Below are positions 9,682-18,403 of a stretch of DNA of 33,311 nt, in pieces. Location: the NCBI RefSeq assembly GCF_002243385.1, contig NZ_CP016199.1, forward strand, positions 491,508-524,818. The letters are read 5' to 3'. Numbering within the stretch: position 1 is the first letter of the stretch; each line of letters begins with the position of its first letter. Made by a program: the position numbers and the translations under genes. The notes under the pieces were generated by a model. That model did not search any database. It saw nothing but the letters and a program-made list of their open reading frames with translations, and had not been told where the DNA came from. This DNA is from Mogibacterium pumilum. Its GTDB lineage: Bacteria > Bacillota > Clostridia > Peptostreptococcales > Anaerovoracaceae.

Positions 9682-9712
9682 CGCGACTGGCGATATGCTG
9701 GTCGCGTTTTTT
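9682..9712 (+). terminator. Intrinsic terminator of the rnf operon
   Basis: CGCGAC (9682-9687) pairs with GTCGCG (9701-9706), followed directly by six T (9707-9712). Confidence 0.88.
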
Positions 9713-9920
9713 ATACACAAATGCTAATATTAAATACATAATTTATACATTTATATTCATATTCAAGTCCACAGAAACACTTATTTGCTATATCTGTCCT
9801 TCAGATAGTGAACAGCTTTGCTACAAGTTTGCTATGCATAATATGTATAAGCTAAGTTAGCGAAAAGCAATTATCTAACATATAAAATTAAACAGGGAAT
9901 CATGAAAGGATGTGGATGAA

Positions 9921-11753
9921 ATGCGTAAGGCTGCAATCAAAAATAAGTTAGCGGCAGCTCTTATAGCTGTGATGATAGCTGCAGCATCATTAAGTGGATG
10001 GTCTTCATTATCAGGGCAGGTTTCAGCAGCAGATAGTTCTGTTAAACTCACATATGTGAGCCCGTCAAAGATATACAGTGATTCAAGTAAATCAAAGAGT
10101 AAGACGGAGAAGACATCTAAAACTAAGAAATCGACCAAATCTAAAAACAAGAACAAAGCGGAGTCAAATAGCGACTCTTCGAATGGAGCACCTGGACAGC
10201 CGCCATCAGATGGACAGGGCGACGGACAACCACATTCAGGTGGCCAACCGCCAGCGGACGGTAAGAGTGGCGTACAGCCACAATCAGATAGCCGAAATAG
10301 TTCATCTAGCCAGAATGATGCGCCAGGTCAGCCGCCATCAGGTGAACCAGGTGGAGGAGCTAACACACAGAGTTACGACTACAGTGGAACTAACAAGGGT
10401 AAGCTAACTGCTAGTAAGAAGAGCGTTAATGCTACTAACAAGACTATCAATTCTGACGTAGCAGATGTAAACGCACTCCTCGCAAAGAGTGGTGGAACGC
10501 TAACTGTTAAGAACTCTAAGGTTACAAAGTCTGGCGATGATACTAACGGAGATAACGTGAACTTCTACGGAATCAATTCCTCTGCTTTGGCAGTAGGCAA
10601 GGGCTCTAAGATGTTCATATCTAAGACTTCGATCGAATCAACCAGTGAAGGTAGCAACGGTATATTCGCAACAGATAATGGAACAGTATATGCTAACGAT
10701 GTAAAAATTACGACCAAAAAAGGCGGAAACTCACGTGGTCTCGATGCAACTTATGGCGGAGTAATCTATGCAAATAAGATGAATATTAGCACAGAAGGAG
10801 ATCACAGTGCAGCGATTGCCACTGATCGTGGCGGCGGATACATATCTGTGACAAATAGCTCATTAAAGACAGCAGGCTCTGGTTCTCCTCTAATTTACTC
10901 AACGGGAGATATAGAAGTAGATGCCGTAAAGGGCACAGCTACGGGTAGCCAGATTGCTGGTATAGAGGGACAGAACAGAATTCTGATATACAATTCATCG
11001 CTCACAAGTACAAACGATGCAATTTCTGGAAGCGATCCTATCAAGAACGGAGTTATCATCTACCAGTCAACCTCTGGAGATGCGGAAGCTAAAAGTTCTA
11101 AGTTGGGAGATTTTGAAGCTGTAGATTCTAAACTTAAATCGACAATTTCAGGCGGAGCAATGTTCTACGTGACCAATACCAATGCAAAAGTAGTTCTTCA
11201 GAATACGAAGCTTGACTTTGACAGCTCTAAGGTGGATCTGATCAACGCTAGTGGAAACAATTCCAATAGTTGGGGAAACCAGGGTAGCAACGGAGGAAAG
11301 GTGACATTTACAGGAATCAAGCAGACTCTAAAGGGAAATATCACCGTAGATACCATCAGTAATGTGAACCTACATCTTACGAAGAATTCGACGTGGACAG
11401 GCTCTGCGACTATCGAAAATAATTCGGCAGGAAGCACATCTAAGTCACCACTGACAGTAAATGTAGACAAGTCTTCGAAGTGGGTTGTAACCAAGAGCAC
11501 TAAAGTATCGAATCTGAACGTAGAAAAGGGTGGAAAGATTGTAGATTCAAACGGCAAGACTGTTACAATCAAGGTTAATGGAAAGACAGCTGTTAAGGGC
11601 GATAGTAACATAGTGGTTACAGTTACTGGAAAGTATTCGACAACTGTAAAGACTAGTGCAAAATCATCGCTAAGCACAAAGGTGCTATTGAGGGAAGCTT
11701 TCGATAAGAAGTACAATACAAAGACTACATTTGGAACTAATAAGCTATCTTAA
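9921..11753 (+). CDS. Secreted beta-helix-type surface protein (carbohydrate-binding-like)
   Basis: Predicted secreted protein of 610 aa. It has a signal peptide: basic MRKAAIKNK, a hydrophobic core, and a cleavage-like VSAADS. A Lys/Ser-rich then Gly/Gln/Pro-rich disordered linker runs to about residue 155. The rest is Ser/Thr/Asn/Gly-rich with short repeating beta strands (GTVYANDVKI, GGVIYANKMNI, NRILIYNSSL), the look of a right-handed parallel beta-helix such as the Cthe_2159-like carbohydrate-binding family. That family assignment is by resemblance only. No LPXTG, SLH or other anchor was seen. The ATG at 9921 is preferred over a GTG at 9912 because GAAAGGA ends at 9910, about 10 nt before the ATG. 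The 270 bp upstream are AT-rich with no feature I can support except this ribosome binding site. Confidence 0.75.
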   Translation: MRKAAIKNKLAAALIAVMIAAASLSGWSSLSGQVSAADSSVKLTYVSPSKIYSDSSKSKSKTEKTSKTKKSTKSKNKNKAESNSDSSNGAPGQPPSDGQGDGQPHSGGQPPADGKSGVQPQSDSRNSSSSQNDAPGQPPSGEPGGGANTQSYDYSGTNKGKLTASKKSVNATNKTINSDVADVNALLAKSGGTLTVKNSKVTKSGDDTNGDNVNFYGINSSALAVGKGSKMFISKTSIESTSEGSNGIFATDNGTVYANDVKITTKKGGNSRGLDATYGGVIYANKMNISTEGDHSAAIATDRGGGYISVTNSSLKTAGSGSPLIYSTGDIEVDAVKGTATGSQIAGIEGQNRILIYNSSLTSTNDAISGSDPIKNGVIIYQSTSGDAEAKSSKLGDFEAVDSKLKSTISGGAMFYVTNTNAKVVLQNTKLDFDSSKVDLINASGNNSNSWGNQGSNGGKVTFTGIKQTLKGNITVDTISNVNLHLTKNSTWTGSATIENNSAGSTSKSPLTVNVDKSSKWVVTKSTKVSNLNVEKGGKIVDSNGKTVTIKVNGKTAVKGDSNIVVTVTGKYSTTVKTSAKSSLSTKVLLREAFDKKYNTKTTFGTNKLS

Positions 11754-11815
11754 GGCAAGCGGTTATAAATAACTATAATATAAATACCTGCTAACCTAAG
11801 TTAAATAATACCGTG

Positions 11816-11852
11816 CAAGCAAAGAGGCATCGAAAGATGTCTCTTTTGCTTG
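11816..11852 (+). terminator. Long hairpin after the surface-protein gene
   Basis: CAAGCAAAGAGGCATC (11816-11831) pairs almost fully with 11836-11852 (GATGTCTCTTTTGCTTG) around a GAAA loop. No T tract follows, so termination is likely but the hairpin is not a textbook case. The rest of the 311-bp gap to the symporter gene holds its promoter. Confidence 0.6.
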
Positions 11853-11948
11853 TATAAGGGTCAGCATAGCTAATTTCAGTTATAGTGCAATACAAAATCA
11901 GAGGCTAAAATTGTATATACAAATAATAAAATAAAAAATATTTATGTG

Positions 11949-11988
11949 TTGACACAAATTACCCTCTTTGCTAATATCGTTCTATAAT
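11949..11988 (+). promoter_or_regulatory. Promoter(s) of the sodium:alanine symporter gene
   Basis: TTGACA (11949-11954) with a 17-bp spacer to TAATAT (11972-11977) is a good sigma-A promoter. A perfect TATAAT at 11983-11988 overlaps the predicted start of the first and could be a second -10, though its own -35 is poor. The leader to the ATG is about 75-80 nt. Confidence 0.65.
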
Positions 11989-12064
11989 GCACTTACATCA
12001 GTACATTGCGCTAGGAATCATAGGGACTAGCGATTAGAAATTTTTTAGTTAAAGGAGAGAACAG

Positions 12065-13456
12065 ATGCTTCCGATTGTACAAACGATTAACGCTTTTCTA
12101 TCAGATTATGTGTTGATATTCATGTTATTAGGTGTTGGACTATGGTATACCTTTAGAACTAAGTTCGTACAGATTAGATATTTTAAAGAGGGATTCAAGA
12201 GAACCTTCGGAGGAATACTGCTCAAGGGAAATAAACAAGACAGCGGTATGAGTTCATTTCAGGCACTTGCAACTGCTATCGCTGCACAGGTTGGCACTGG
12301 TAACATCGTTGGTGCATCAGGAGCTATCCTGACTGGTGGTCCTGGGGCGATTTTCTGGATGTGGATTATCGCATTTTTCGGGATGGCTACAATCTATGCA
12401 GAGGCTACACTCGCTATCGAAACTAGAGAGAAATCTGAATCGGGTGAAGTGCTCGGAGGACCGGTTTACTATATTAGAACTGCATTTAAGGGTGGCTTTG
12501 GAAAGTTCCTTGCTGGCTTCTTTGCAGTAGCCATCACTTTGGCTCTCGGATTCTTCGGCTGCATGGTACAATCGAATTCTATAGGAGCTACATTTAGCAC
12601 AGCATTCGGAGTACCTGGATGGACAATAGGTATCGTTCTAGTTATACTTTGCGGATTCATTTTCATCGGTGGAACTCAGAGACTTGCTTCCGTTACTGAA
12701 AAGGTTGTCCCAATCATGGCAGCAATCTTTATCCTTGGCGGAGTGGTTCTACTAGCAATGCGTATCCAGTACATCCCAGTTACATTTGGAATGATTTTCA
12801 AGTATGCGTTCGAGCCACAGGCTATCGTCGGCGGAGGTTTCGGTATGGCTCTTAAGACTGCAATCTCGCAAGGAGCCAAGAGGGGCCTGTTCTCAAACGA
12901 AGCTGGTATGGGTTCGACTCCACATGCTCACGCACAGGCTAACGTTAAGAATCCTCATGAGCAGGGTACCGTAGCCATGATTGGAGTATTCATTGATACA
13001 TTTGTAATCCTGACACTTAATGCACTCGTAGTTATCTCGACTATGTATACACCAGATGGTCCGATAGGTAAAGGCGTTATTCCTGAAGGAATCGACAAGA
13101 CAAATCTTGCGCAGACAGCATTTGCATCTACATTTGGCGATAAAGTTGGTCCGACGTTCGTAGCAGTTTGCCTCTTCTTCTTCGCATTCTCGACTATCCT
13201 AGGATGGAATATGTTTGGTAAGATCAACATGATCTATATGTTCGGCGAAAAAGCAGCAAAGATATATACAGTGATTGCGTTAGTATTTATCTTCCTAGGT
13301 ACGTGCGCTGAAAATGACCTTGTATGGGAGCTTTCGGACATGTTTAACCAGCTGATGGTAATACCTAACGTTATCGCTCTCTTCGCTCTCACGGGGCTGG
13401 TTCTGCATATAGAGCGCAAGAGAGAAGAAAAGCATAATGAAGACAAGGATAAGTAA
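12065..13456 (+). CDS. Alanine/glycine:cation symporter (AGCS family)
   Basis: Polytopic membrane transporter of 463 aa that imports alanine or glycine with Na+ (AGCS family, PF01235 type). Signatures are FQALATAIAAQVGTGNIVG near residues 62-80, GGPGAIFWMWIIAFFGMATI, and SQGAKRGLFSNEAGMGSTP around residues 270-290. About ten to eleven hydrophobic segments are visible, and the tail after the last is short and charged (ERKREEKHNEDKDK). AAAGGAGAG about 6 nt before the ATG fixes the start. It is a single-gene unit between its own promoter and a terminator. Na+ coupling would use the sodium gradient that Rnf can generate, if this Rnf pumps Na+ (inference). Confidence 0.93.
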   Translation: MLPIVQTINAFLSDYVLIFMLLGVGLWYTFRTKFVQIRYFKEGFKRTFGGILLKGNKQDSGMSSFQALATAIAAQVGTGNIVGASGAILTGGPGAIFWMWIIAFFGMATIYAEATLAIETREKSESGEVLGGPVYYIRTAFKGGFGKFLAGFFAVAITLALGFFGCMVQSNSIGATFSTAFGVPGWTIGIVLVILCGFIFIGGTQRLASVTEKVVPIMAAIFILGGVVLLAMRIQYIPVTFGMIFKYAFEPQAIVGGGFGMALKTAISQGAKRGLFSNEAGMGSTPHAHAQANVKNPHEQGTVAMIGVFIDTFVILTLNALVVISTMYTPDGPIGKGVIPEGIDKTNLAQTAFASTFGDKVGPTFVAVCLFFFAFSTILGWNMFGKINMIYMFGEKAAKIYTVIALVFIFLGTCAENDLVWELSDMFNQLMVIPNVIALFALTGLVLHIERKREEKHNEDKDK

Positions 13457-13549
13457 TCAAGATATACCCATATATATATACATATATAATCAAATAACAT
13501 ATTCATACCATATTCATGAGTGTTAAATTTAGGTACTTTCTTTAGGTAG

Positions 13550-13584
13550 TAGAGGGTGTGCGGCAGTGTCCCCTCTATTTTTTT
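13550..13584 (+). terminator. Intrinsic terminator after the symporter gene
   Basis: TAGAGGG (13550-13556) pairs with CCCTCTA (13571-13577), followed by seven T (13578-13584). The 93 bp before it are AT-rich (ATATAT runs) with no gene. Confidence 0.85.
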
Positions 13585-13716
13585 AGGCTGTGAACTAATA
13601 TGATGCTGCACTTACACGGATATCTCTGGTAAATGTTCCCCCTTGTATTTTTTTAGTACATAAACATATACAATACATGTAATTTAAAAGTTTGATAAAG
13701 GCTATACTTATTTATG

Positions 13717-13745
13717 TGTTATACTAAAGTTAGTCATGACTAACT
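13717..13745 (+). promoter_or_regulatory. Extended -10 promoter abutting a perfect 18-bp palindrome (operator)
   Basis: TGTTATACT (13717-13725) is an extended -10 element. Two bases later comes AGTTAGTCATGACTAACT (13728-13745), a perfect 18-bp palindrome covering the expected transcription start. This arrangement is what a dimeric repressor would use. The arms resemble sites of MarR- or DtxR-type regulators in general form, but the regulator cannot be named. The FMN-binding protein gene starts 40 bp further on. Confidence 0.6.
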
Positions 13746-13785
13746 CACAACTTAATACTACTCACTATTGTTATAGGAGGAATTA

Positions 13786-15792
13786 ATGGGCAAGAATGCG
13801 ATCTTAAAACCGATATTGATTGGGGCGCTCATTCTAGCAGTGGCAGGGGGAATAGCCTTCGGTATGCTCTCAGGGGGAGATGAGAAACCAGAGAAATCTG
13901 CAGTTTCCCATAAGAAAGAGCATATGGATATGGCAAAAGAGCAGAATGAGCCACAGGCGAGTGAAGATAAGGGTACTGCGGGGGACTATGAGACTAGTAG
14001 TAGCAGAGATAGTGGCAGTAGCGTGTTTGCAAGGAATTCTAGAGGTGGCGTAAGAGCTAGAAACGTTATTTCTCAGAATACTAGGCAGAATCAGGGCTCA
14101 GTTTCGAACGGAGCTAAGCCAGTGGGAAGTACTCCTTCGGTAAGTCCATCGAAGCCGTCTGTAAGCCCATCGCAGCAAGGTACTAAGCCAGATGTTAAGC
14201 CTGGCGAGAAGCCTGGAGCAAATCCGGGAACAACACCTGGTGCGAATCCAGGAACGAATCCAAGTGTAAACCCAGGAACAACGCCTGGTGAGCCTGTCCC
14301 TCCTGTGCTAGATAGACAGGCACAGATAGAGAAAGAGATAAGCGATTTCATGAGGAGATCAGACCTTAAGGACGGAAAGTACGTTGGACTCGGAGACGGA
14401 TTTGACGAGGCCAGAGGCGGCGTTAAGACCATAGTAACAATCAAGAACAACATCATCGAAAATGTAGTATTTGTCGAAGGTCAGGGATATTCTGGACTAG
14501 ACTATATGGCAATCTCTGCGAGAGCAATACCATATCTATGTGGTGAAGAAGGCAAGAGAAATGTCGCTATTCTCAAGGTGTATAGAAAGTACATCGACCA
14601 GATTGCGCACGCAAAGGACCAGGCCAAGGAAGCCGAGAAGTTACTGGGCAAAGAGTATGCGAGCAAGATTTCTGATGCGAGAAGAGCAGAGATGGTTTCG
14701 CCAGTAATCAGAGAGTATCTGAGCAAGAATCACAAGTGTAAGAAGATGATGGACGCGATTTCGGGCGCTACGCTCACTACGGGAGGAGTCGGTCTATCCG
14801 TGGACAATGCTTTGGAACTTTCTGAGAATGACAAGAAGACTGGAAATGATATCACTGAAATCAATGTACTCGAACCTACGGCAATAAACGGTTATACAGG
14901 ACAGAGAGTTCTGAAGTCGGACATTGCGAAGCCGCTTGATTTATCAGGTGTTAAGGTTGAGCTTACCAAGGAGGATGGAACAAAGATTGAGGTTCCATAC
15001 TCAGAGTTCGACAAATACGGAATCGAAGTTACCAACAGAGATACTGGCGAGAAGCTGTACGACAAAATGAATCTCTCAGACGAGACTAAGAGTCAGGCGC
15101 TAATTGCTAAAATCACACACAAGGGTTCCAAGAGACGCACTGAATTTGCGATATTCTTCGAGTCGTACAGCACAGATTACATCACCAAGATGGAATACAG
15201 CTTCGATAATGGCAAGACTTGGGAAGAAGTGACTGATCCTGCTAAGGCTGAGGATAATAGCAACAATATATCGCCAAGACAGACTGTTAAGCTCAAGAAG
15301 GAATATTTCGGCAAGAAGGCTAAGGCTAGAACTACATCTATGAGCGGCAAACATTATGAATATGAATGCAGATTCCCTATAGATGAGTATGGTTATAAAT
15401 TCAGTTTCAATTCTGTTAATAAGGATTATGAATCTAACAAAAATGCTAATTTCGCAGTTTATATCACATTCGTCGAGGATGTGGTCGATGAAAATCCAGG
15501 TACAGGTGATAACCACGATAATTTTAACCCTGAAGAGGGAACAGAAGTCGAGGATGAGTTTACGCCAGTGCTGTCATCCAAGATAATCAACAAGAAAGTC
15601 GGAGATGCTGAGCCAACTCTTGATGAATACAAGGCTTTAATCTCAAATTTTCCAAATGACGGAAGCGTAACACTGGAAGTGCTCGATCACCCAGATATGA
15701 CGGAAAACGGATATACTTTGGTCAAAATCAAAGTTATTTCGCATAGCTCTGGGAAAGAGTCTATCATCACCATTGGTGTCAGCGTTGCTTAG
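13786..15792 (+). CDS. Membrane-anchored extracytoplasmic FMN-binding protein
   Basis: 668 aa. An N-terminal hydrophobic helix (about residues 8-27) anchors a Ser/Pro/Gly-rich stalk with PGTTPGANPGTNPS-type repeats (about residues 110-170). An FMN_bind-like domain follows (about residues 195-345), including KYVGLGDGFDEARGGVKTIV. It holds the flavinylation motif SGATLT (residues 326-331), predicted to carry FMN on Thr331 through ApbE. The C-terminal half (about 360-668) looks like two or more Ig-like beta domains. Such surface flavoproteins serve extracellular electron transfer or fumarate-reductase-like systems in some Firmicutes. That role is inferred here, as is a functional link to Rnf 4 kb away. 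AGGAGG at about 13775-13780 sets the start. No lipobox Cys and no LPXTG were found. Confidence 0.8.
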   Translation: MGKNAILKPILIGALILAVAGGIAFGMLSGGDEKPEKSAVSHKKEHMDMAKEQNEPQASEDKGTAGDYETSSSRDSGSSVFARNSRGGVRARNVISQNTRQNQGSVSNGAKPVGSTPSVSPSKPSVSPSQQGTKPDVKPGEKPGANPGTTPGANPGTNPSVNPGTTPGEPVPPVLDRQAQIEKEISDFMRRSDLKDGKYVGLGDGFDEARGGVKTIVTIKNNIIENVVFVEGQGYSGLDYMAISARAIPYLCGEEGKRNVAILKVYRKYIDQIAHAKDQAKEAEKLLGKEYASKISDARRAEMVSPVIREYLSKNHKCKKMMDAISGATLTTGGVGLSVDNALELSENDKKTGNDITEINVLEPTAINGYTGQRVLKSDIAKPLDLSGVKVELTKEDGTKIEVPYSEFDKYGIEVTNRDTGEKLYDKMNLSDETKSQALIAKITHKGSKRRTEFAIFFESYSTDYITKMEYSFDNGKTWEEVTDPAKAEDNSNNISPRQTVKLKKEYFGKKAKARTTSMSGKHYEYECRFPIDEYGYKFSFNSVNKDYESNKNANFAVYITFVEDVVDENPGTGDNHDNFNPEEGTEVEDEFTPVLSSKIINKKVGDAEPTLDEYKALISNFPNDGSVTLEVLDHPDMTENGYTLVKIKVISHSSGKESIITIGVSVA

Positions 15793-15868
15793 TACATAGT
15801 GAAGCGAAGGCACTGAAGCGATAGGGAGTGTCTTTGCACCAAGAATGTTAATCAGGTAAAGCACAAAT

Positions 15869-15900
15869 AAAGAGCGAGGCAGCTGCCCCGCTCTTTGGTT
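15869..15900. terminator. Bidirectional terminator between convergent genes
   Basis: AAAGAGCG (15869-15876) pairs with CGCTCTTT (15889-15896), with the inner palindrome GGCAGCTGCC. T-rich sequence follows on the plus strand (GGTTTTGTT), and TTATTT follows on the minus strand. It serves the FMN-binding gene and the convergent DUF3343/yedF pair. Confidence 0.75.
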
Positions 15901-15965
15901 TTGTTAGCGTTATGTCTCGCTTAATCTCTCAATTCTCTCTATCCCAGTTCAATCTACGGCGTAGT

Positions 15966-16247
15966 TTATAGCTGAATCTGCTCGAATTTGAAGCCGAGCC
16001 CCTTGTCCGATTTATCGTTAGTGATGTGATATACGTGGTACTCATCAGGTAAGAGATCTGTGTTTCCAAGGAAAGTTTCCTTAGAGATGTCGAATTTATC
16101 GACAGTAACTCTTACCGAAATGCCGCAGCTAGTCGAGATATGGCGAGGAACGGGCATGATAGTGCAGCCGAGAGGCTTTAGAAGCTTTTCAGTAGCTATA
16201 GCGCCGTGAGTCGACTCGAATGTATACAGATAATACTCTTCAGTCAT
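15966..16247 (-). CDS. DUF3343 protein, putative Se/S carrier-like
   Basis: Small protein of 93 aa with the DUF3343 pattern: an N-terminal YLYTFESTHGAIATEK, then the thiol region LGCTIMPVPRHISTSCGISV. This family often neighbours yedF and selenium or sulfur relay genes, and its two Cys (in LGC and SCG) are the likely carrier residues. It starts 18 nt after the yedF stop on the same strand, so the two form an operon. The molecular role is not established for the family. Confidence 0.8.
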   Translation of the reverse strand: MTEEYYLYTFESTHGAIATEKLLKPLGCTIMPVPRHISTSCGISVRVTVDKFDISKETFLGNTDLLPDEYHVYHITNDKSDKGLGFKFEQIQL

Positions 16248-16265
16248 AAAATATATGCTCCGTCT

Positions 16266-16847
16266 TTATAGAGTGATAACCTTGGACACTTCCTGCATCG
16301 CTCCGAGGATATCAAACATGTTGCTTACAGTTCCCACCTTACAATCCTCCTTGATTCCGAAGAAACTGAGGCAAGTACCGCATACGAGAACTTTAGACCC
16401 TTTTTCAATTAGAGTGTTTAGGTTATCGATAATCTGCTCTTCGATGCCCGTAGTTAGTTTAACACCTTCATTCATAAATAAAACATATGAAGGCACTTTC
16501 TCACCTTCAGAAAGAGTGAATATAGCCATCTTGGCGAGGTTAAGTCCGAGTTCTGCATCTCCAGAACCAACGGAAGCCTTGTTGAAGAAAACAGCATAGC
16601 TCTCATCTGCAAAGCTGCTTGCACTCTCAGGAACCTTTCCATTACCATCAGCAAAGCTTACGAGGAACTTATCACCCTCTGGAGCTGAACTAATAGGTCT
16701 ACCGTATGCGTTAGCGAGCCTCGCCAGGTTATCGATCTGTGTCTGTCCATCAACGATAATCTCGAGATCCTGTGTACCGTTGTCTAATTCTTTTTTTGCC
16801 ATAATTACAGGAATAGGGCATGCCTTACCTGCTGCGTCTAGTCTCAT
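16266..16847 (-). CDS. yedF: Sulfurtransferase-like selenium metabolism protein YedF
   Basis: 193 aa with two domains. The N-terminal TusA-like domain has the CPIP motif (ACPIPVIMAKKEL, Cys about residue 10) that carries sulfur or selenium as a persulfide. The C-terminal DsrE/F-like domain contains LVCGTCLSFFGI. GGAGGTG a few bases before the ATG on the minus strand sets the start. The family tracks with selenium use in anaerobes, but no selD, selA, selB or SECIS was seen in the window, so a selenium role is inferred from family context only. Confidence 0.88.
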   Translation of the reverse strand: MRLDAAGKACPIPVIMAKKELDNGTQDLEIIVDGQTQIDNLARLANAYGRPISSAPEGDKFLVSFADGNGKVPESASSFADESYAVFFNKASVGSGDAELGLNLAKMAIFTLSEGEKVPSYVLFMNEGVKLTTGIEEQIIDNLNTLIEKGSKVLVCGTCLSFFGIKEDCKVGTVSNMFDILGAMQEVSKVITL

Positions 16848-17056
16848 CTTGTGACACCTCCAGACTAATAATTTAAAATAAAATATACATTATCATCATA
16901 GCAGTATAGACAAGGTTCTTCAAATAGAAATCTATAATATCGGTGGAGCAAAGTATATGGTGAATTCCCATGTATTTTCACAAAGATAGCCACAAAAGAC
17001 ACACATTTTATAGTAATATAATTATGTATAGTATGTGCAGATAGAGAGGTAGAATT

Positions 17057-18403
17057 TTGCTAAGAAAATTTGTAAAAAGTCCATATGTCAAAGCTTCGCT
17101 CGCTTTTATCATCAGTGGCTCCGTGCTTATTATGCTGTCAAACGTACTTAATAAGACGAAGTTCACCGCCGGCTTGGCGACTATTAATAAGACGCTTATG
17201 CCGGTGTATATCGGTGTGTTCATAGCGTTCCTGCTATGCCCTATATATAATAAGCTGGTTAAGGTTATTTATACGAAGTTGAGAGATAGCGGAAATCGCT
17301 CTCCAGAGGACTGTAAAGGACCAGTTTGTATGAAGTTTGCTGGCGGACGAAACATGCCTCAGGATGATGCTACTACCCGTATGAAGAGAAATCTCGCAAT
17401 CTCTAAGATCGGTGCGAGCGCGATCTCCATACTGATAATCGTAGCCTTTTTTGCGCTTATCGGGTATTTCGTAGTGCCACAGATTGTCATGAGCATAGTC
17501 AACCTGATGAATACCATGCCAGAGAGACTGGCATACTTCTCGTCATGGTCGGAGCACCATCTTCAGAATTTTCCACAGATTGTTAAGTGGATCAATGCGG
17601 CCGCGAACGCAGGAACTAGTGAGATTATCGACTGGATAAGAGACAACATACTGAAGGATAACTTCCAGAATCTAGCCAATATGGTTTCGGCTCAGATCAT
17701 TAGTGTCGTGCGCGGCAGTGCAAATCTCTTCGTAGGAATACTCATCTCAATCTATCTGTTGAATTATAAAGAAACAATATTTGCAAATACTCGCAAGATC
17801 GTTGCTGCGACATGCTCCGAGCGGAAGTCGAGAAACCTTTACGAATTTGCAAAAATCATAAACGAGACGTTTATCGGATTCATAGTAGGAAGAATTCTCG
17901 ATGCGATAATAATTGGAATTCTCACCTATATATGCATGCTTGTATTCAATATGCCACTTGCGTTACTGATTGCAGTAATTGTCGGCGTAACTAACGTGAT
18001 TCCGTTCTTCGGACCTTTCCTAGGAGCGATTCCGTCGGTTTGCCTGCTCATGTTGGAGGATCCTGTTAAGGCTGGATACTTCATTATTATGATATTAGTG
18101 ATCCAGCAAATAGATGGAAATGTAATCGGCCCTAAGATTGTCGGCAGTGCAATCGGAATAAGCAGCTTCTGGGTACTTATCGCAGTACTTATCGGAGGTG
18201 GACTGTTTGGCTTCCTAGGTATGGCACTCGGAGTTCCTGTTTTTGCAGTATTCTACAGATATGCGGGCAAGCTAACCAACAACAAGCTTCGAAAGCGCAG
18301 CAAGGAGACAGACATTAGGTCGTACACGGATTACGCCAAGTTCGGTATAGAAGAAGGAGAACTATTTGGAGATGAACATGCCAAACACAAACCTGATAAA
18401 TAA
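17057..18403 (+). CDS. AI-2E family permease (PF01594-type)
   Basis: Polytopic membrane protein of 448 aa. It has N-terminal hairpin helices, a central soluble segment, and a C-terminal membrane bundle with GVTNVIPFFGPFLGAIPS, IQQIDGNVIGPKIVG and FGFLGMALGVPVFAV, all typical of the family. Substrates of these permeases vary and cannot be told here. The start is TTG at 17057 with AGAGAGGT just upstream; the next in-frame ATG (residue 27) would remove part of the first helix. A lone TATAAT at 17017-17022 may be its -10, without a good -35. The 3' end overlaps murB. Confidence 0.88.
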   Translation: MLRKFVKSPYVKASLAFIISGSVLIMLSNVLNKTKFTAGLATINKTLMPVYIGVFIAFLLCPIYNKLVKVIYTKLRDSGNRSPEDCKGPVCMKFAGGRNMPQDDATTRMKRNLAISKIGASAISILIIVAFFALIGYFVVPQIVMSIVNLMNTMPERLAYFSSWSEHHLQNFPQIVKWINAAANAGTSEIIDWIRDNILKDNFQNLANMVSAQIISVVRGSANLFVGILISIYLLNYKETIFANTRKIVAATCSERKSRNLYEFAKIINETFIGFIVGRILDAIIIGILTYICMLVFNMPLALLIAVIVGVTNVIPFFGPFLGAIPSVCLLMLEDPVKAGYFIIMILVIQQIDGNVIGPKIVGSAIGISSFWVLIAVLIGGGLFGFLGMALGVPVFAVFYRYAGKLTNNKLRKRSKETDIRSYTDYAKFGIEEGELFGDEHAKHKPDK

